From NCBI GenBank assembly GCA_910592005.1, contig CAJVPP010001550.1, positions 1 to 19,316 on the forward strand: a stretch of 19,316 nt of DNA. The letters run 5' to 3'. The translations under genes and the position numbers were made by a program. Shown here in pieces: positions 10,803 through 19,316 of the stretch. Within the stretch, counting starts at the first letter, position 1, and each line of letters begins with the position of its first letter. The notes beneath the pieces were generated by a model. That model was not told where the DNA came from and made no database searches. It saw nothing but the letters and a program-made list of their open reading frames with translations. The DNA comes from Funneliformis mosseae. Taxonomy: Eukaryota; Glomeromycota; Glomeromycetes; Glomerales; Glomeraceae.

Positions 10803-11155
10803 TGTAGAATTCTTTAACTTGGATTAGTCACATCTTTAAGTCTCTATTCAAGATTGCTAACTGTACTTATTATAACTAAGATATTAAGATTCACTTAACT
10901 CTTAACTTTACTAAATCTATACGTTAAACTTTAATAAATCTCTATCAAATATAAAGACTTGAAAGACAAAATCACAAATAATTTAATTAAAGAATTCAGA
11001 TAATAAACTCAATTACAAATAATATGTAAGGATTATGTCAGACTATATAAAGATACAAAAAGGTAGAAAGATATAAATTTTAATTGATTTTTTATTTATA
11101 CTTAAACTCATACTTACAAAAGAGTTAATTTATAATATTATCACTGAGTTCATTT
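10803..11155 (+). repeat. Left arm (F1) of a large inverted duplication
   Basis: This segment begins TGTAGAATTCTTTAAC and is colinear with the reverse complement of 13645-13305, which begins TGTAGAATTCTTCAAC. Shared blocks include AAGTCTCTA, TTAACTTTACTAAAT, AAGACTTGAAAGA, AATTTAATTAAAGAAT, ACTCAATTACAAATAATATG and GTCAGACTATAT. Differences are largely transitions, and this arm has usually lost the C or G. Similarity may continue outward for about eight bases (ATTATCAC against ATTGTCAC), so the boundary is not a simple TG...CA terminus. It could derive from long terminal repeats inserted in opposite orientations or from a foldback element. Confidence 0.75.
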
Positions 11156-11364
11156 TTAGTTTATTTTAACAACTAAGTTGAAAGATTGTGATAGTTAATT
11201 CTATACGTTAGAGTTTCTGATCTTAAAAATTTTTTTAAGTCTTACAGGTATCTGTTATACTTGAATCAACTTAGCAATTTATCATATTTTAAAATTTACG
11301 ATATGTTAGTCAAACTTGTAATGACAAATACAATAGTAAGTTAGTATAGAGTATTATAACAAAT

Positions 11365-11560
11365 TCTAGATAAAGAATAATGTTGAAGAGAATGTAAAAT
11401 TATATAAATTTAAATTGATTCCTTTATTAATAATTTAAAACTCGTATAAAACTTATAAATGAGTTAATTTACAACTTAAGCAAAAAATTATTTTATTTAT
11501 ACAAAATGAATTTGCTATAGCTAACTACTTGCTATACTATAAACTAACTATCTTAATAAA
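11365..11560 (+). repeat. Second partial copy (F2) on the left side
   Basis: The stretch from about AGATAAAGAATAATGTTG through GATTCCTTTATTAATAATTT, GAGTTAATTTACAAC and TTATTTATACAAAAT to CTATAAACTAACTA aligns, in the same direction as F1, with the reverse complement of about 13410-13235. It overlaps the last part of F1 and extends beyond it, so the left side carries staggered copies where the right side has one. Confidence 0.6.
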
Positions 11561-11869
11561 TTTTAGCTATAAAATAATAATAAAAGATAATAAAATAAAG
11601 ATATAAAATAATGAAATAAATAAATATAATGAAGATATTTTAGAATGAATAGTTATGTATTATTATAAGTTATAATTAAAATTCACAGTATCAGAAGAAT
11701 CAGATAAATTTCAGTTGATCTGATAAATCATGTAGATCTTTAATATTTTTTTGATTCGCTTGGCACAGTAATTGTAGATTATTACTGCACATTATCATCT
11801 AATGGTTCCTATATGATATTTTCTGTATTTGTAATAACATCCATTTTCAATGTTAATAATATGAGTAAA

Positions 11870-12240
11870 AAGTCTATTTATTTATATAAAATTTCTTTAT
11901 TACAGCTAATTATTTACTATGCTATATACTAACTAATTTGGCAAATAAAATATAAGTAAAATAAATATAATAAGAATAAAAAATACAAAAAATACGTAAA
12001 ATAATAAAAATAATAATAAAAAGTAAATTATTAAGAATAAATATAATATTGAATACTTTTAGACTTTGTTTAAATTGTGAAATTTAAATTTTCACTAGTA
12101 TTTAAAAGATCTACAGAATTATGTAAATTCTCAGTATTTTTAGAATTTTTGATTAAGAGATCATTATATTATTTCATCTATGTGATTTAATTATTATTTG
12201 TTAATTATTTTGTTGACAATATATTTAATAATTCATATTA
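11870..12240 (+). repeat. Third partial copy (F3) on the left side
   Basis: This segment carries AAGTCTATTTATTTATA, AAAATTTCTTTATTACAGCT and AATACGTAAAATAATAAAAA. It then has TTAGAATTTTTGATTAAGAG and ATCATTATATTATTTCATC. It is colinear with the reverse complement of about 13320-12910. The closing part corresponds to TTAAAAGATCATTATGCTAC in that reverse complement, where this copy reads TA or TT instead of GC. It covers the inner part of the repeat that F1 lacks. Confidence 0.65.
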
Positions 12241-12308
12241 AATTATTAATTATTTTTAATAAAATTAATAAAATATATATTTATATTACTAAATTAAAAT
12301 TTTATATT

Positions 12309-12454
12309 TTATTAAAAAATTAATACTTTTTTTAAGTTTATGACTAAATTATCTATTAGAAAATTTAAAAAATAAAATAAAAATATAAATAATTTATTAT
12401 ATTATTTAATAGATATAACTTATAAACTTAAAAAAAATATTAATTTTTTAATAA
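12309..12454. repeat. Long AT hairpin with ~50-bp arms
   Basis: 12309-12358 pairs with 12407-12454. Both arms contain TTATTAAAAAATTAATA, a run of T, then AAGTTTAT and ATCTATTA when read in the same sense. There are a few mismatches in the inner part. The loop is about 48 nt of A/T-only sequence. It sits between the arms of the larger inverted duplication, roughly where a fold of that region would turn. Confidence 0.7.
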
Positions 12455-12924
12455 ATATTAATTAAAATAATTTAATTTTAAAATTAAATTTTAATGTAAA
12501 CTAATTAAATTACTTTACTACTAATAGTTATCAAAAATGTTCTCTAATTTTAACTCTATTGCTACAAATTTTCAAATTAATGTATTTCAGCCAATATCAC
12601 CTCAAATTTATAAAAATATAACTATTAGAATTACCTTATTTAGGTGAATCTTATAAGCTATTAATTTTTAATTTTTTAATTATTTGGTTAATAGATAAAT
12701 TAAATATTTTTCAACTACTATATATTAACAGAATTAATTTTAAAAAATAGTATTTATTTCATATGAATAAAATAAATTTAAAAAACTAAAAATTTTTAAT
12801 TTTTAATTACTAGATCTTAAAATAATGTACTTTAAAGTGTTACTAAAAAATTTTTTATATGTAAAAAAATTTAAATTTAATTTTTATTAATATTTACTTA
12901 TAAGTAAACATATTATCAATGAAG
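12455..12924. other. AT-rich core of the inverted region
   Basis: This segment has no gene. It contains further short inverted repeats of the AATTTTTAATTTTT / AAAAATTAAAAATT kind (12659-12681 against 12790-12812), which are hard to distinguish from low complexity. Confidence 0.4.
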
Positions 12925-13645
12925 TAATTGACCAGTTATAATGAAGTCACGTGAATGATGTAGCATAATGATCTTTTAATACAGAATTTTAAAAATACTG
13001 AGAATTCTACGAATTCTAAAAATACAGAAGATCTACATAATTCTAAAGATCTTCTAAATACTGATGATAATCCTAATTTTATGAATTAAATGAAGTTTAA
13101 GAATATTTAGTGTTATACTTATTTTTAATATTCTAAATTTTATTGTTCATTTTATCATATTTTATATTTTTATTATTTTACGTATTTTTATTATTCTTGA
13201 TGTATTTATTTTGCTTATATTTTATTTTACTAAATTGGTTAGTTTATAATATAGTAATTAGTTAGCTGTGACAAAAGAAATTTTGTATAAATAGATAGAC
13301 CTTTTGCTTATATTGTTAATTAACTCTCTTGCGAATATAAGTTTCAATATTAATAAAGAAATCATTTAAAACTTATATATTTCTGCCTTTTCATATCTTC
13401 ATATAGTCTGACGTGATTCTTACATATTATTTGTAATTGAGTTTGTTATTCAAATTCTTTAATTAAATTGTTCATAATATCATCTTTCAAGTCTTCATAC
13501 TTAATAGATATGTTTAAATCTAATGCATAAATTTAGTAAAGTTAAAAGTTAAGTAGATCCTAACATCTTGACCGCAGTAAACTGCAGTTAGAAATTTCAA
13601 GTAGAGACTTGATAACATGACCACTCTGAGTTGAAGAATTCTACA
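12925..13645 (-). repeat. Right arm of the large inverted duplication
   Basis: Read on the minus strand from 13645, this is the most complete and least decayed copy of the repeat, about 720 bp. It begins TGTAGAATTCTTCAAC and still has CTGCAGTTTACTGCGGTC where the left arm has only T/A-rich equivalents. It also contains a perfect 9-bp stem, AGAAGATCT (13026-13034) with AGATCTTCT (13047-13055), and a GAATTCTACGAATTC palindrome at 13002-13016. I see no coding potential. Length, TG start and non-coding nature fit a long terminal repeat, but no partner in direct orientation or 5-bp duplication is visible. Confidence 0.7.
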
Positions 13646-13844
13646 GTGACAATATAAATCTAATAATTATAATTTCTTAATATTTTAATGCTAAATAAAT
13701 AGATATACTTATAATTAAAAATTAGTATTTTAAGAATTATTTTAATAATAATTTTAAAAAATCTTAGATTTAAATTTCTGAAGTGATATTTTATACTAAA
13801 ATAATTTTTAAAAGTTACTTCATATTAAAGTAAAAAATGCATTC

Positions 13845-13972
13845 TATATCTACTTTATCATATTAATTAAAGTTGTGAAGCTAATTAAGTTATATATAAT
13901 ATATAATTTTTAAGTTACACAATAAATATATAGGCTTTAAATTAACTGTTATACTAAAATTAATTATTATTA
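13845..13972 (+). repeat. Isolated copy of the ~175-bp satellite unit
   Basis: CTATATCTACTTTATCATAT followed by TAATTAAAGTTG, TATATATAATATATAATTT, ATAGGCTTTAAATTAACTG and TTATACTAAAATTAATTATT matches the units at 14951-15500. It is about 1 kb upstream of the main block. Confidence 0.75.
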
Positions 13973-14811
13973 AGGAATTGGCATTCCTAGTTTATGCTGC
14001 AAGGTATAAGTTTCTATTGTAAGTTATACTACAATAAATTCTAATTCAGTATTTGCCAAATATAGATTGCAATATTAATTTACTACAGGATTTACCAGTT
14101 CAATTCTGAAAATAAATTTTATAAAATATATATAAACTATATACGTTAAAGATTACAAACTTGTAGAATATGGTGAACCTATATAATTACATAAGTGATC
14201 ATGTTATACAAAATTGATTAAGTTCAAAACTTATATTAGAGGCTAGCCTGTAATATGCAAGTGCTACATCATTTACAAGAAGATCATTCTGATAACAGGT
14301 TATAACAGATCTATAGTAGACATAGTATAACTTGGATTAAATAAAAGTCAGTTACAGGTAGTTTCTAGCTGAAACACCATGATATCTATAGTACAACTAA
14401 GGTTTGAAAGGCTTGAGTTTAATTCTTAATGTGATTTTGATAGTCTAAGTATAATAACTATGTTAGGTGACTATTTTAAATTAGGTTATTAAAGACTTTT
14501 CTTTTCAGTGATTAGCTAGAATCTATCATATTATGATAACATTGCGGATTAATAATATAATGCATACTTTATATAGCTTATTGCAATAGCTAGTATATTT
14601 AGCAGTTTAAACTAGATTAAAATATAGTAAGAGAGGGCTAACTTTGAATACAACATTGAACTCACATATAGATTATATGTATAATTGCTTAATCTGAATA
14701 CTATGATATCTGATTACTAAAATAAACTTAAAAAAATTTAATTATTATTCTCTTGTTGATAGCAATTTTCATTAGATATATACCTAGTAGGCTTGTTAGA
14801 GAAAAAAGATA
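13973..14811. other. Non-repetitive stretch, no gene seen
   Basis: This is slightly less AT-biased than its surroundings (for example around 14220-14420), but all frames are interrupted and nothing is recognisable. It could be the unique interior of the element whose repeats flank it, or a decayed gene. Confidence 0.4.
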
Positions 14812-14950
14812 ATAATCAGTTGATTTAAACAGATTTCTAATATAACTATAGGGATAGCTAGTACTTAGTTTAGATTTATTTGACTTACTTTGTATTTTTT
14901 TATATAAATTAATAAAATTACTGGTAATGTCACACATCGTAAAAAAATTT
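14812..14950 (+). repeat. 130-bp module A, copy 1
   Basis: AATATAACTATAGGGATAGC and following (GTACTTAGTTTAGATTTATT, CACATCGT) are repeated at 15523-15655 as AATATAACTATAGGAAATAG, GTATTTAGTCTAGATTTATT and CACATCGT. Both copies are immediately followed by a satellite unit starting near the TTTTAG motif. Confidence 0.75.
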
Positions 14951-15500
14951 ATCATAAAATTTTTGTTTTAGGCAATTACTCTATATAAACGTTAAAATTA
15001 GTATTTTAAATCAACTTTTTCTTATTAATTAAAGTTGTAAACTAATAATATTACATATAATATATAATTTATAAAGGTTATACAATAAATAAGTAGGCCT
15101 TAAACTAATTATTATACTAAAATTAATCATTAAATTTATTAAATTTCTATTTTAAGCAGTTACTTTATATAATTATCAAAATCAGTATTCTAAATCTACT
15201 TTTCTTATTAATTAAAATTTTAAAGCTATTAAAGTTAGATATAATATATAATGTATAAAGATTATATAATGAATAGATAGGCTTTAAACTAACTATTATG
15301 CTAAAATTAATCATTAGATTTTCATTTTAGGTAGTTACTCTATATAAACATCAAAATTAGTATTCTAAATCTGCTTTTTTATATTAATTAAAAATGTAAA
15401 GCTATTAAAGTTATATATGATATATAATTTTTAAAGATTATATAATAAATAAGTAGACTTTAAATTAACTGTTATACTAAAATTAATTATTAAGAAATTG
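14951..15500 (+). repeat. ~175-184-bp tandem satellite, three units
   Basis: AGTATT(C/T)TAAATC starts at 15000, 15184 and 15359, and again at 15705 after the second module A. Each unit contains ATTTT(A/G)GGCAGTTACTCTATA-like, TTATTAATTAAAGTTGTAAA, ATATAATATATAATTTATAA and AGTAGGCTTTAAACTA parts, ending in TACTAAAATTAATCATTA. Spacings are 184 and 175 bp, then 346 bp across the module A insertion, which is about twice the unit. Monomers of this length in tandem resemble centromeric or subtelomeric satellites, but three copies are too few to claim that. Confidence 0.8.
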
Positions 15501-15522
15501 TTAAAGGGAAAGACGATGATTG

Positions 15523-15655
15523 GTCAATTTAAATAAGTTTGTAATATAACTATAGGAAATAGCTAGTATTTAGTCTAGATTTATTTAATTACTCTGTATT
15601 TCTTTTATATAAATTTAATAAAATTATTAGCAGTATCACATCGTTAAAAAAATTA
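15523..15655 (+). repeat. 130-bp module A, copy 2
   Basis: This is a direct repeat of 14812-14950, offset by about 710 bp, with similar downstream context. The order is A, three satellite units, A, one satellite unit, which amounts to a partial higher-order repeat. Confidence 0.75.
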
Positions 15656-15790
15656 ATCATTAAATTTCTGTTTTAGACAATTATTCTATATAAATGACAA
15701 AATCAGTATTCTAAATTTATTTTTTCTTATTAATTGAAGTTGATAGCTAAATAATTTATATATAATTCTTAATTATTAAAGTTTTATAAT
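15656..15790 (+). repeat. Fourth satellite unit, partly decayed
   Basis: AAATTTCTGTTTTAGACAAT, CTATATAAATGACAAAATCA, GTATTCTAAATTTA and TTATTAATTGAAGTTGATAG match the units upstream. Similarity fades after about 15790. Confidence 0.65.
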
Positions 15791-16336
15791 TACATTTTAA
15801 TAGAAATATTACAAAAATACTAAAATGTTAATGTTAAAAAAATTTTTATGTCATATAATTCTATTGCTATTAATTAGAGATCATTATAATGTATTTCATC
15901 AATTTTTATATGAAAATATCATAAACATTACTTTTACTTCTATGCTAACATTATCTTTCACAATATATTTTAATATATCATATATGTCAAGTTCTATTTT
16001 ATTTAAAATTTTATCTATTTTTACAATAATAATAATAGCTTTAAAGAATCTTCAGGTAGAAATGAAAAAGTGAAATAATTTTTTATGTAATATAGTAATA
16101 GTAATACTAAATTTGATATCGTTATAAGTAAATCCAATAAAGTAATTTTGTTATTCTTGACTAAAATGGTATTAGTATTAAATAAATTAAAAATTTATCA
16201 TTCTTATAATTAATTAACATTAATAAATTTATTATTATTTAATTTAAATAATAGTATATTATTTTTGATTAGATGTGTCATATTAAAAGGATTTTAATAG
16301 ATAGTTCATAAAAAATAAATCAATGTTAAATAATAT
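15791..16336. other. AT-rich spacer, no supported gene
   Basis: An 82-codon open frame on the plus strand at 15825-16073 translates to a low-complexity Ile/Leu/Phe-rich hydrophobic peptide. I see no similarity, conserved motif or distinctive codon use, so I treat it as a chance frame in AT-rich DNA. The rest is poly-A/T. Confidence 0.45.
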
Positions 16337-16350
16337 CACTGGTCGAAATC
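16337..16350. repeat. Putative CACTG transposon terminus
   Basis: CACTGGTCGAAATC stands between AT-rich flanking DNA and the CG-containing subterminal repeats, 474 bp beyond the transposase stop codon. CACTG is an accepted variant of the CACTA terminus. Confidence 0.55.
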
Positions 16351-16367
16351 AAAAAAATCAGACATGC

Positions 16368-16735
16368 GAAAAATCGGCCTAAATTCGGTCTAAATTTGGC
16401 AAATTATCAAAAAATCGGCCTAGCTAATTGGCATACACTAGAAATTGGCCAAGAATCGGTTGAAATTCAACCTATCTTATTTATAGCCGATTGGCATACA
16501 TCAAAAATCAGCTAAAATTTGACCCATCTTATTTATAGCTGATTGACGTCTGATTTACATCTGATTGATATACATCAAAAATCAGCTAAAATTCAACCTA
16601 TCTTATTTATAGCCGATTGGCATACTTATTGCCGATTGGCATATATCAAAAATCGGCTAAAATTTGATTCATCTTATTTATAGCCGATTGATGTCTGATT
16701 TACATCTGATTGATATACATCAAAAATAGACTAAA
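16368..16735. repeat. Subterminal repeats, 52/74-bp and 145-bp units
   Basis: The word ATCTTATTTATAG starts at 16474, 16526, 16600 and 16671. The copies at 16526 and 16671 are followed by the same GATTGA(C/T)GTCTGATTTAC extension, which makes a 145-bp higher-order period. Each unit carries AATCGGCTA (or AATCAGCTA) and TAGCCGATT (or TAGCTGATT), exact 9-bp complements, so every unit can form a hairpin with a roughly 20-nt loop. The outermost part (16370-16460) has simpler direct repeats of ATCGGCCTA and ATTGGC. In CACTA elements such motifs are binding sites for the element's DNA-binding protein. That role is known for plant elements and inferred here. Confidence 0.82.
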
Positions 16736-16824
16736 ATATTTCAAAATAAAATAAAATTTGGAAGGAAATATAACTGATATTTAGGATTAATAGCCAAATA
16801 ATGCTAAAAATATCCAATTTATTT

Positions 16825-19316
16825 TTACAAATGGTATTTTCTATTAATTGGATTAATAGCCAAATATTCTTTTGCATTTTGTCAGACTGAAATTCGATAG
16901 TTAATCGGTACAAATTGATCTAAAATATGATAAACTGGTATTATACAATCACGACTTTCTGGATAAATTCAATATCCTATAATTAGACATTACAAGTTTC
17001 TTCTTTGCTAAAATAATACTGCATATTTGAAGAACTTGCAGGTTTATACCAATGAACAAATGCTAGAAAATATTCAGCCTTTCCAGATGGCAAATTGACT
17101 TTATGTGTAAAATAATATTGGACTTGGCCAGGATAACAATTGACTGTACTATCATTTGTAATAAATTTGGCCAAAATATACGAATTTTTTACATGTCGCA
17201 AAGACATTGATGATCTGAAGATTTCAGAACTAATTCAATACCTTCTGAATTGATTCATTTTAACCTGAATCATTATACCATCTTTAGAATCCTTATCGAA
17301 TGGTTTCCTAAATCAAACATGATATAAGTGACATTATAGTATTCAACCATCAAATCAAGCATTTCGCTTGAAATAATTATATTATCAGATGATGGTTTAA
17401 GGAATTCGCCGGGAAATGGTTCACTACTAGTAACATTTGATTCCTTAATATTTCGTGAATTCATCCAAAATCGATGGATTTTGTCAGAAGAAAATTTGTC
17501 TGTATCTAAAAGGAAACCAATTGAAAGCTGATTGTCTAGCAATTCAAGCCCTTTTACCTCAATACTACCGGAACTTGTAATACTATTGATTTGAATATCA
17601 AATATCAATTGACATATTAGCTCAAGTTCGATTTTTCTATTACTATTCGGTAAAGAACCTAAAAATCGTTCATAAATTAGTAAGCTGATTTATTCAAGAA
17701 ATTCTCAAAAAAAAAATACCTAATATTCCATTCATGCGTTCAAAAGAAAAATACCAAAATGTATATAACGAACCATAGTCTCTTGAGCAATCATATAAAT
17801 GAAGAGAAAGGTGAAGATTTGGTGTGATTTTATTGTGTCCGTAATTATTTTCAATCAACTTAACTATCTCAATTAGTCTTCGATGTGCTTCATGTAATAG
17901 ATCTGATTTTACAATCCAGCTTACTAAAATTGTACAAATTCTTACGAATTGTGTAAGAATCTTTTTATCTACAATCAGAAGATGTTCCCAAAGCGAAACA
18001 GTGGTATATACAGTAAAAAATATTTGCCACTGATCAGTCGTAAAATTAGAAAATCCTTCTTCTTCATGAATTTTACCCAGAATTTGACCCAGATCAGAAG
18101 GAATCTGAAATTCATTCATCTTTTCTGAATCTTATTCAAGGAATTTGATGTCAAAATCCCTTTATCGATCCAGATTCATTTTATTATCTATCATGCAATA
18201 CCTAAAAATAGGCAATGCATTGGATCAATTGTGATATATTTTATAGGGTCAAAATATAGTAAACGTAATAATTCAGACCATCTTACGCTACTTTGCTTTA
18301 CAAATCATTTTCATGAAGCATTTAAATTACAGCGTCTCCATTCTAACGCATTTTGATGATACTCAATTGGATCTTGCATAATAAACCAATCATCGATATT
18401 ATCCATTCTGGCAAAATTATGCTGATGATTTTCATAATTTACCTTCTTTTCACATCTATAACATGATACTAAGGCCGAAATATGTCCACATATTTTTCTA
18501 GTGACCGGTACATTACATGAAATAAGAATTAAAGCTGCACAAATGTTCTTTCCTTTAGGATGTTCATATGTTTTATCTATTATAAATCTATTCTAAAGTA
18601 ATTCCAATTCATCTACAATCGGCATTAAATAGTGATTTATTTTATGTAAACTGATTTTGCTTAGTTTGGGTAAAAGACTAAAAATCAGTAAATTTTCACA
18701 TTTAAATCAGATATCATGAGACAAATTGCATATAGCGGTATATATTACTCCAATGCTATAAACAGTACCACCATATGGCTGAAACCAGTCAAGATTTAGC
18801 ATTAATCTAAGATGAGAATCAGCCACTTCATTTCGAAAAAAATTTGCTGAATCTTCTTGTGAAGATTCTTTTAATGTTTGCCAAACTTCACCATCATATA
18901 TATCAGTCATAATGTTGTCGAAACGCTGACAATTTGTCCATTGTCTCAGGCTAGTTTCAAAATTAGGCCGATGATACATAGAATTGAGTTGTTATTGAAT
19001 TTCAGAAAATAGAAAGATTAAATTAGGTCGAATTAAAGTTCGATTTGTCGATACAACTTTTTGAGATAATGGAGTATTGCAAAATCGTGTTTTGCAAATT
19101 GACAAATTGGAAAATTCTATATGCTGACATTTCATTACAATCGGTATATTATTCTGTTGAAAATTCACCACTTCCTGCTTTTGATACAGCTTATAATATT
19201 TGGAATAAGAAACGAAATAGTGAAATCGGTCATTTAATTCAAGTGCTTTTTTCGTTAAGTATATTGAATTTGGAAAATTTCTAAATTCGTCACCTCTGAT
19301 TTCTGTCAGAACCAAT
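16825..19316 (-). pseudogene. CACTA (Tnp2-like) transposase, decayed, 5' cut
   Basis: This encoded the DDE transposase of the surrounding CACTA-like element. From the window edge to about 18122 a single frame reads continuously apart from stops. It carries KALELNDRFHYFV, CQHIEFSNLSICKTRFCNTP, TDIYDGEVWQT, LMLNLDWFQPYGGTVYS (Asp at 18788-18790, probably the first catalytic acid), KINHYLMPIVDELELL, KICGHISALVSCYRC, IEYHQNALEWRRC and IDPMHCLFLGIA. After a frameshift near 18121 come IPSDLGQILGKI and HLSLHLYDCSRDYGSLYTFW, then YFSFERMNGILG (DUF4218-like part). A 61-nt intron follows, then GSLPNSNRKIELEL. After another shift near 17325 come FRKPFDKDSKDG and MSLRHVKNSYILAKFIT. After a third near 16965 comes YPESRDCIIPV and the natural end INPINRKYHL at TAA 16825-16827. 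In-frame stops lie at 18992, 18707, 18593, 18311, 18305, 18191, 18188, 18176, 17313, 17235, 16983, 16977 and 16882 (low coordinate of each). The N-terminus lies outside the window. Confidence 0.9.
17659..17719 (-). other. Spliceosomal intron, 61 nt
   Basis: On the minus strand the intron starts GTATTTTTT, carries TTACTAATTT as branch-point motif and ends TTTTTAG. Removing it joins ILG and SLPNSNRK through a split Gly codon (G|GT). The downstream frame then matches the frame of the next exon, residues that belong together in this transposase family. Its length is not a multiple of three and it contains in-frame stops, so it cannot be coding. It is the clearest sign in the window of a eukaryotic host. 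Its splice signals survive even though the exons carry many stops. Confidence 0.85.

Larger units (their letters stand above)
16337..19316 (-). mobile_element. CACTA/EnSpm-like DNA transposon, one end
   Basis: The element begins CACTGGTCGAAATC at 16337, preceded by TAT as a possible 3-bp target duplication. It continues through a subterminal palindromic repeat region into a minus-strand Tnp2-type transposase pseudogene that reaches the window edge. CACTA or CACTG termini, subterminal repeats and Tnp2-like transposases are the combination that defines this superfamily. The opposite terminus is outside the window, so neither the terminal inverted repeat nor the duplication can be confirmed. All coding parts are degraded, so the copy cannot make its own transposase. 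Confidence 0.75.

Noticed and set aside
10803..13645. Complete LTR retrotransposon
   Set aside because: The long copies are in inverted, not direct, orientation. There is no gag/pol-like frame between them, and the flanks ATCAC and GTGAC are not a direct target duplication.
14728..14955. 75-codon minus-strand frame
   Set aside because: It lies over module A of the direct-repeat block, and the second copy at 15523-15655 does not keep an equivalent frame. The translation is low complexity.
15825..16073. 82-codon plus-strand frame with a hydrophobic, membrane-like translation
   Set aside because: AT-rich codons such as ATT, TTA and TTT give Ile/Leu/Phe runs by chance. There is no recognisable motif, no distinctive codon use and no support from neighbours.
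16731..16913. 60-codon minus-strand frame
   Set aside because: It is a wrong-frame reading of the transposase 3' end. The neighbouring frame gives the recognisable ISV*QNAKEYLAINPINRKYHL end, and the frame then runs into subterminal repeats.
19045..19284. 79-codon plus-strand frame
   Set aside because: It is antisense to the transposase reading (CQHIEFSNL and adjacent residues), which is the recognisable one.
18122..19316. Three or more separate transposase-related genes
   Set aside because: The pieces share one reading frame interrupted only by single stop codons, and together they follow the order of one transposase.

Overview
The window looks like a repeat-packed, gene-poor stretch of a very AT-rich eukaryotic genome. 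The two recognisable protein remnants, a Tnp2/CACTA-type transposase and a PIF1-like helicase, resemble the hugely expanded families I know from arbuscular mycorrhizal fungi (Glomeromycotina, Rhizophagus-like). A 61-nt GT-AG intron with a TACTAAT branch motif confirms a eukaryote. The genus is a judgement from family resemblance, not a search result. No intact gene is visible, and I find no rRNA, tRNA, operon or CRISPR.

Layout: 1-345 is a block with a 120-bp direct repeat that may be the end of a mobile element cut by the window. 369-1580 is a tandem array of about 25 units of about 50 bp, each an imperfect-to-perfect palindrome. It abuts a 190-bp patch of CTGAA-type palindromes (1581-1769). 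1770-7315 is AT-rich sequence without a supported gene, interrupted by minor repeats, the best being a 65-bp tandem repeat at 3898-4255. 7316-7973 (minus strand) is the C-terminal part of a PIF1-like helicase, broken by two frameshifts and two internal stops. 8425-9420 is a 996-bp hAT-like non-autonomous element with terminal inverted repeats, degenerate 8-bp flanking repeats and an internal 53-bp palindromic minisatellite. 10803-13645 is a mosaic inverted duplication (arms of at least 350 bp, plus partial extra copies on the left side). 13845-15790 holds a 175-184-bp satellite-like repeat in a higher-order arrangement with a second 130-bp module.

16337 to the right edge is one end of a CACTA/EnSpm-like DNA transposon. 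It has a CACTG terminus, then subterminal palindromic repeats, then the minus-strand transposase pseudogene. That gene has at least thirteen in-frame stops and three frameshifts but a cleanly preserved intron. Its 5' end and the other terminus lie outside the window.

Two themes tie the window together. First, several unrelated tandem arrays (50-bp, 53-bp and 52/74-bp) are built from units that are themselves palindromic, so each could fold into a chain of hairpins as ssDNA or RNA. Second, differences between copies fall largely at CG/TG/CA positions, and many transposase stops are TGA where the family probably has CGA (Arg). This is what deamination of methylated CpG would leave. The hairpin arrays are the best candidates here for something not yet described; any function is inference.
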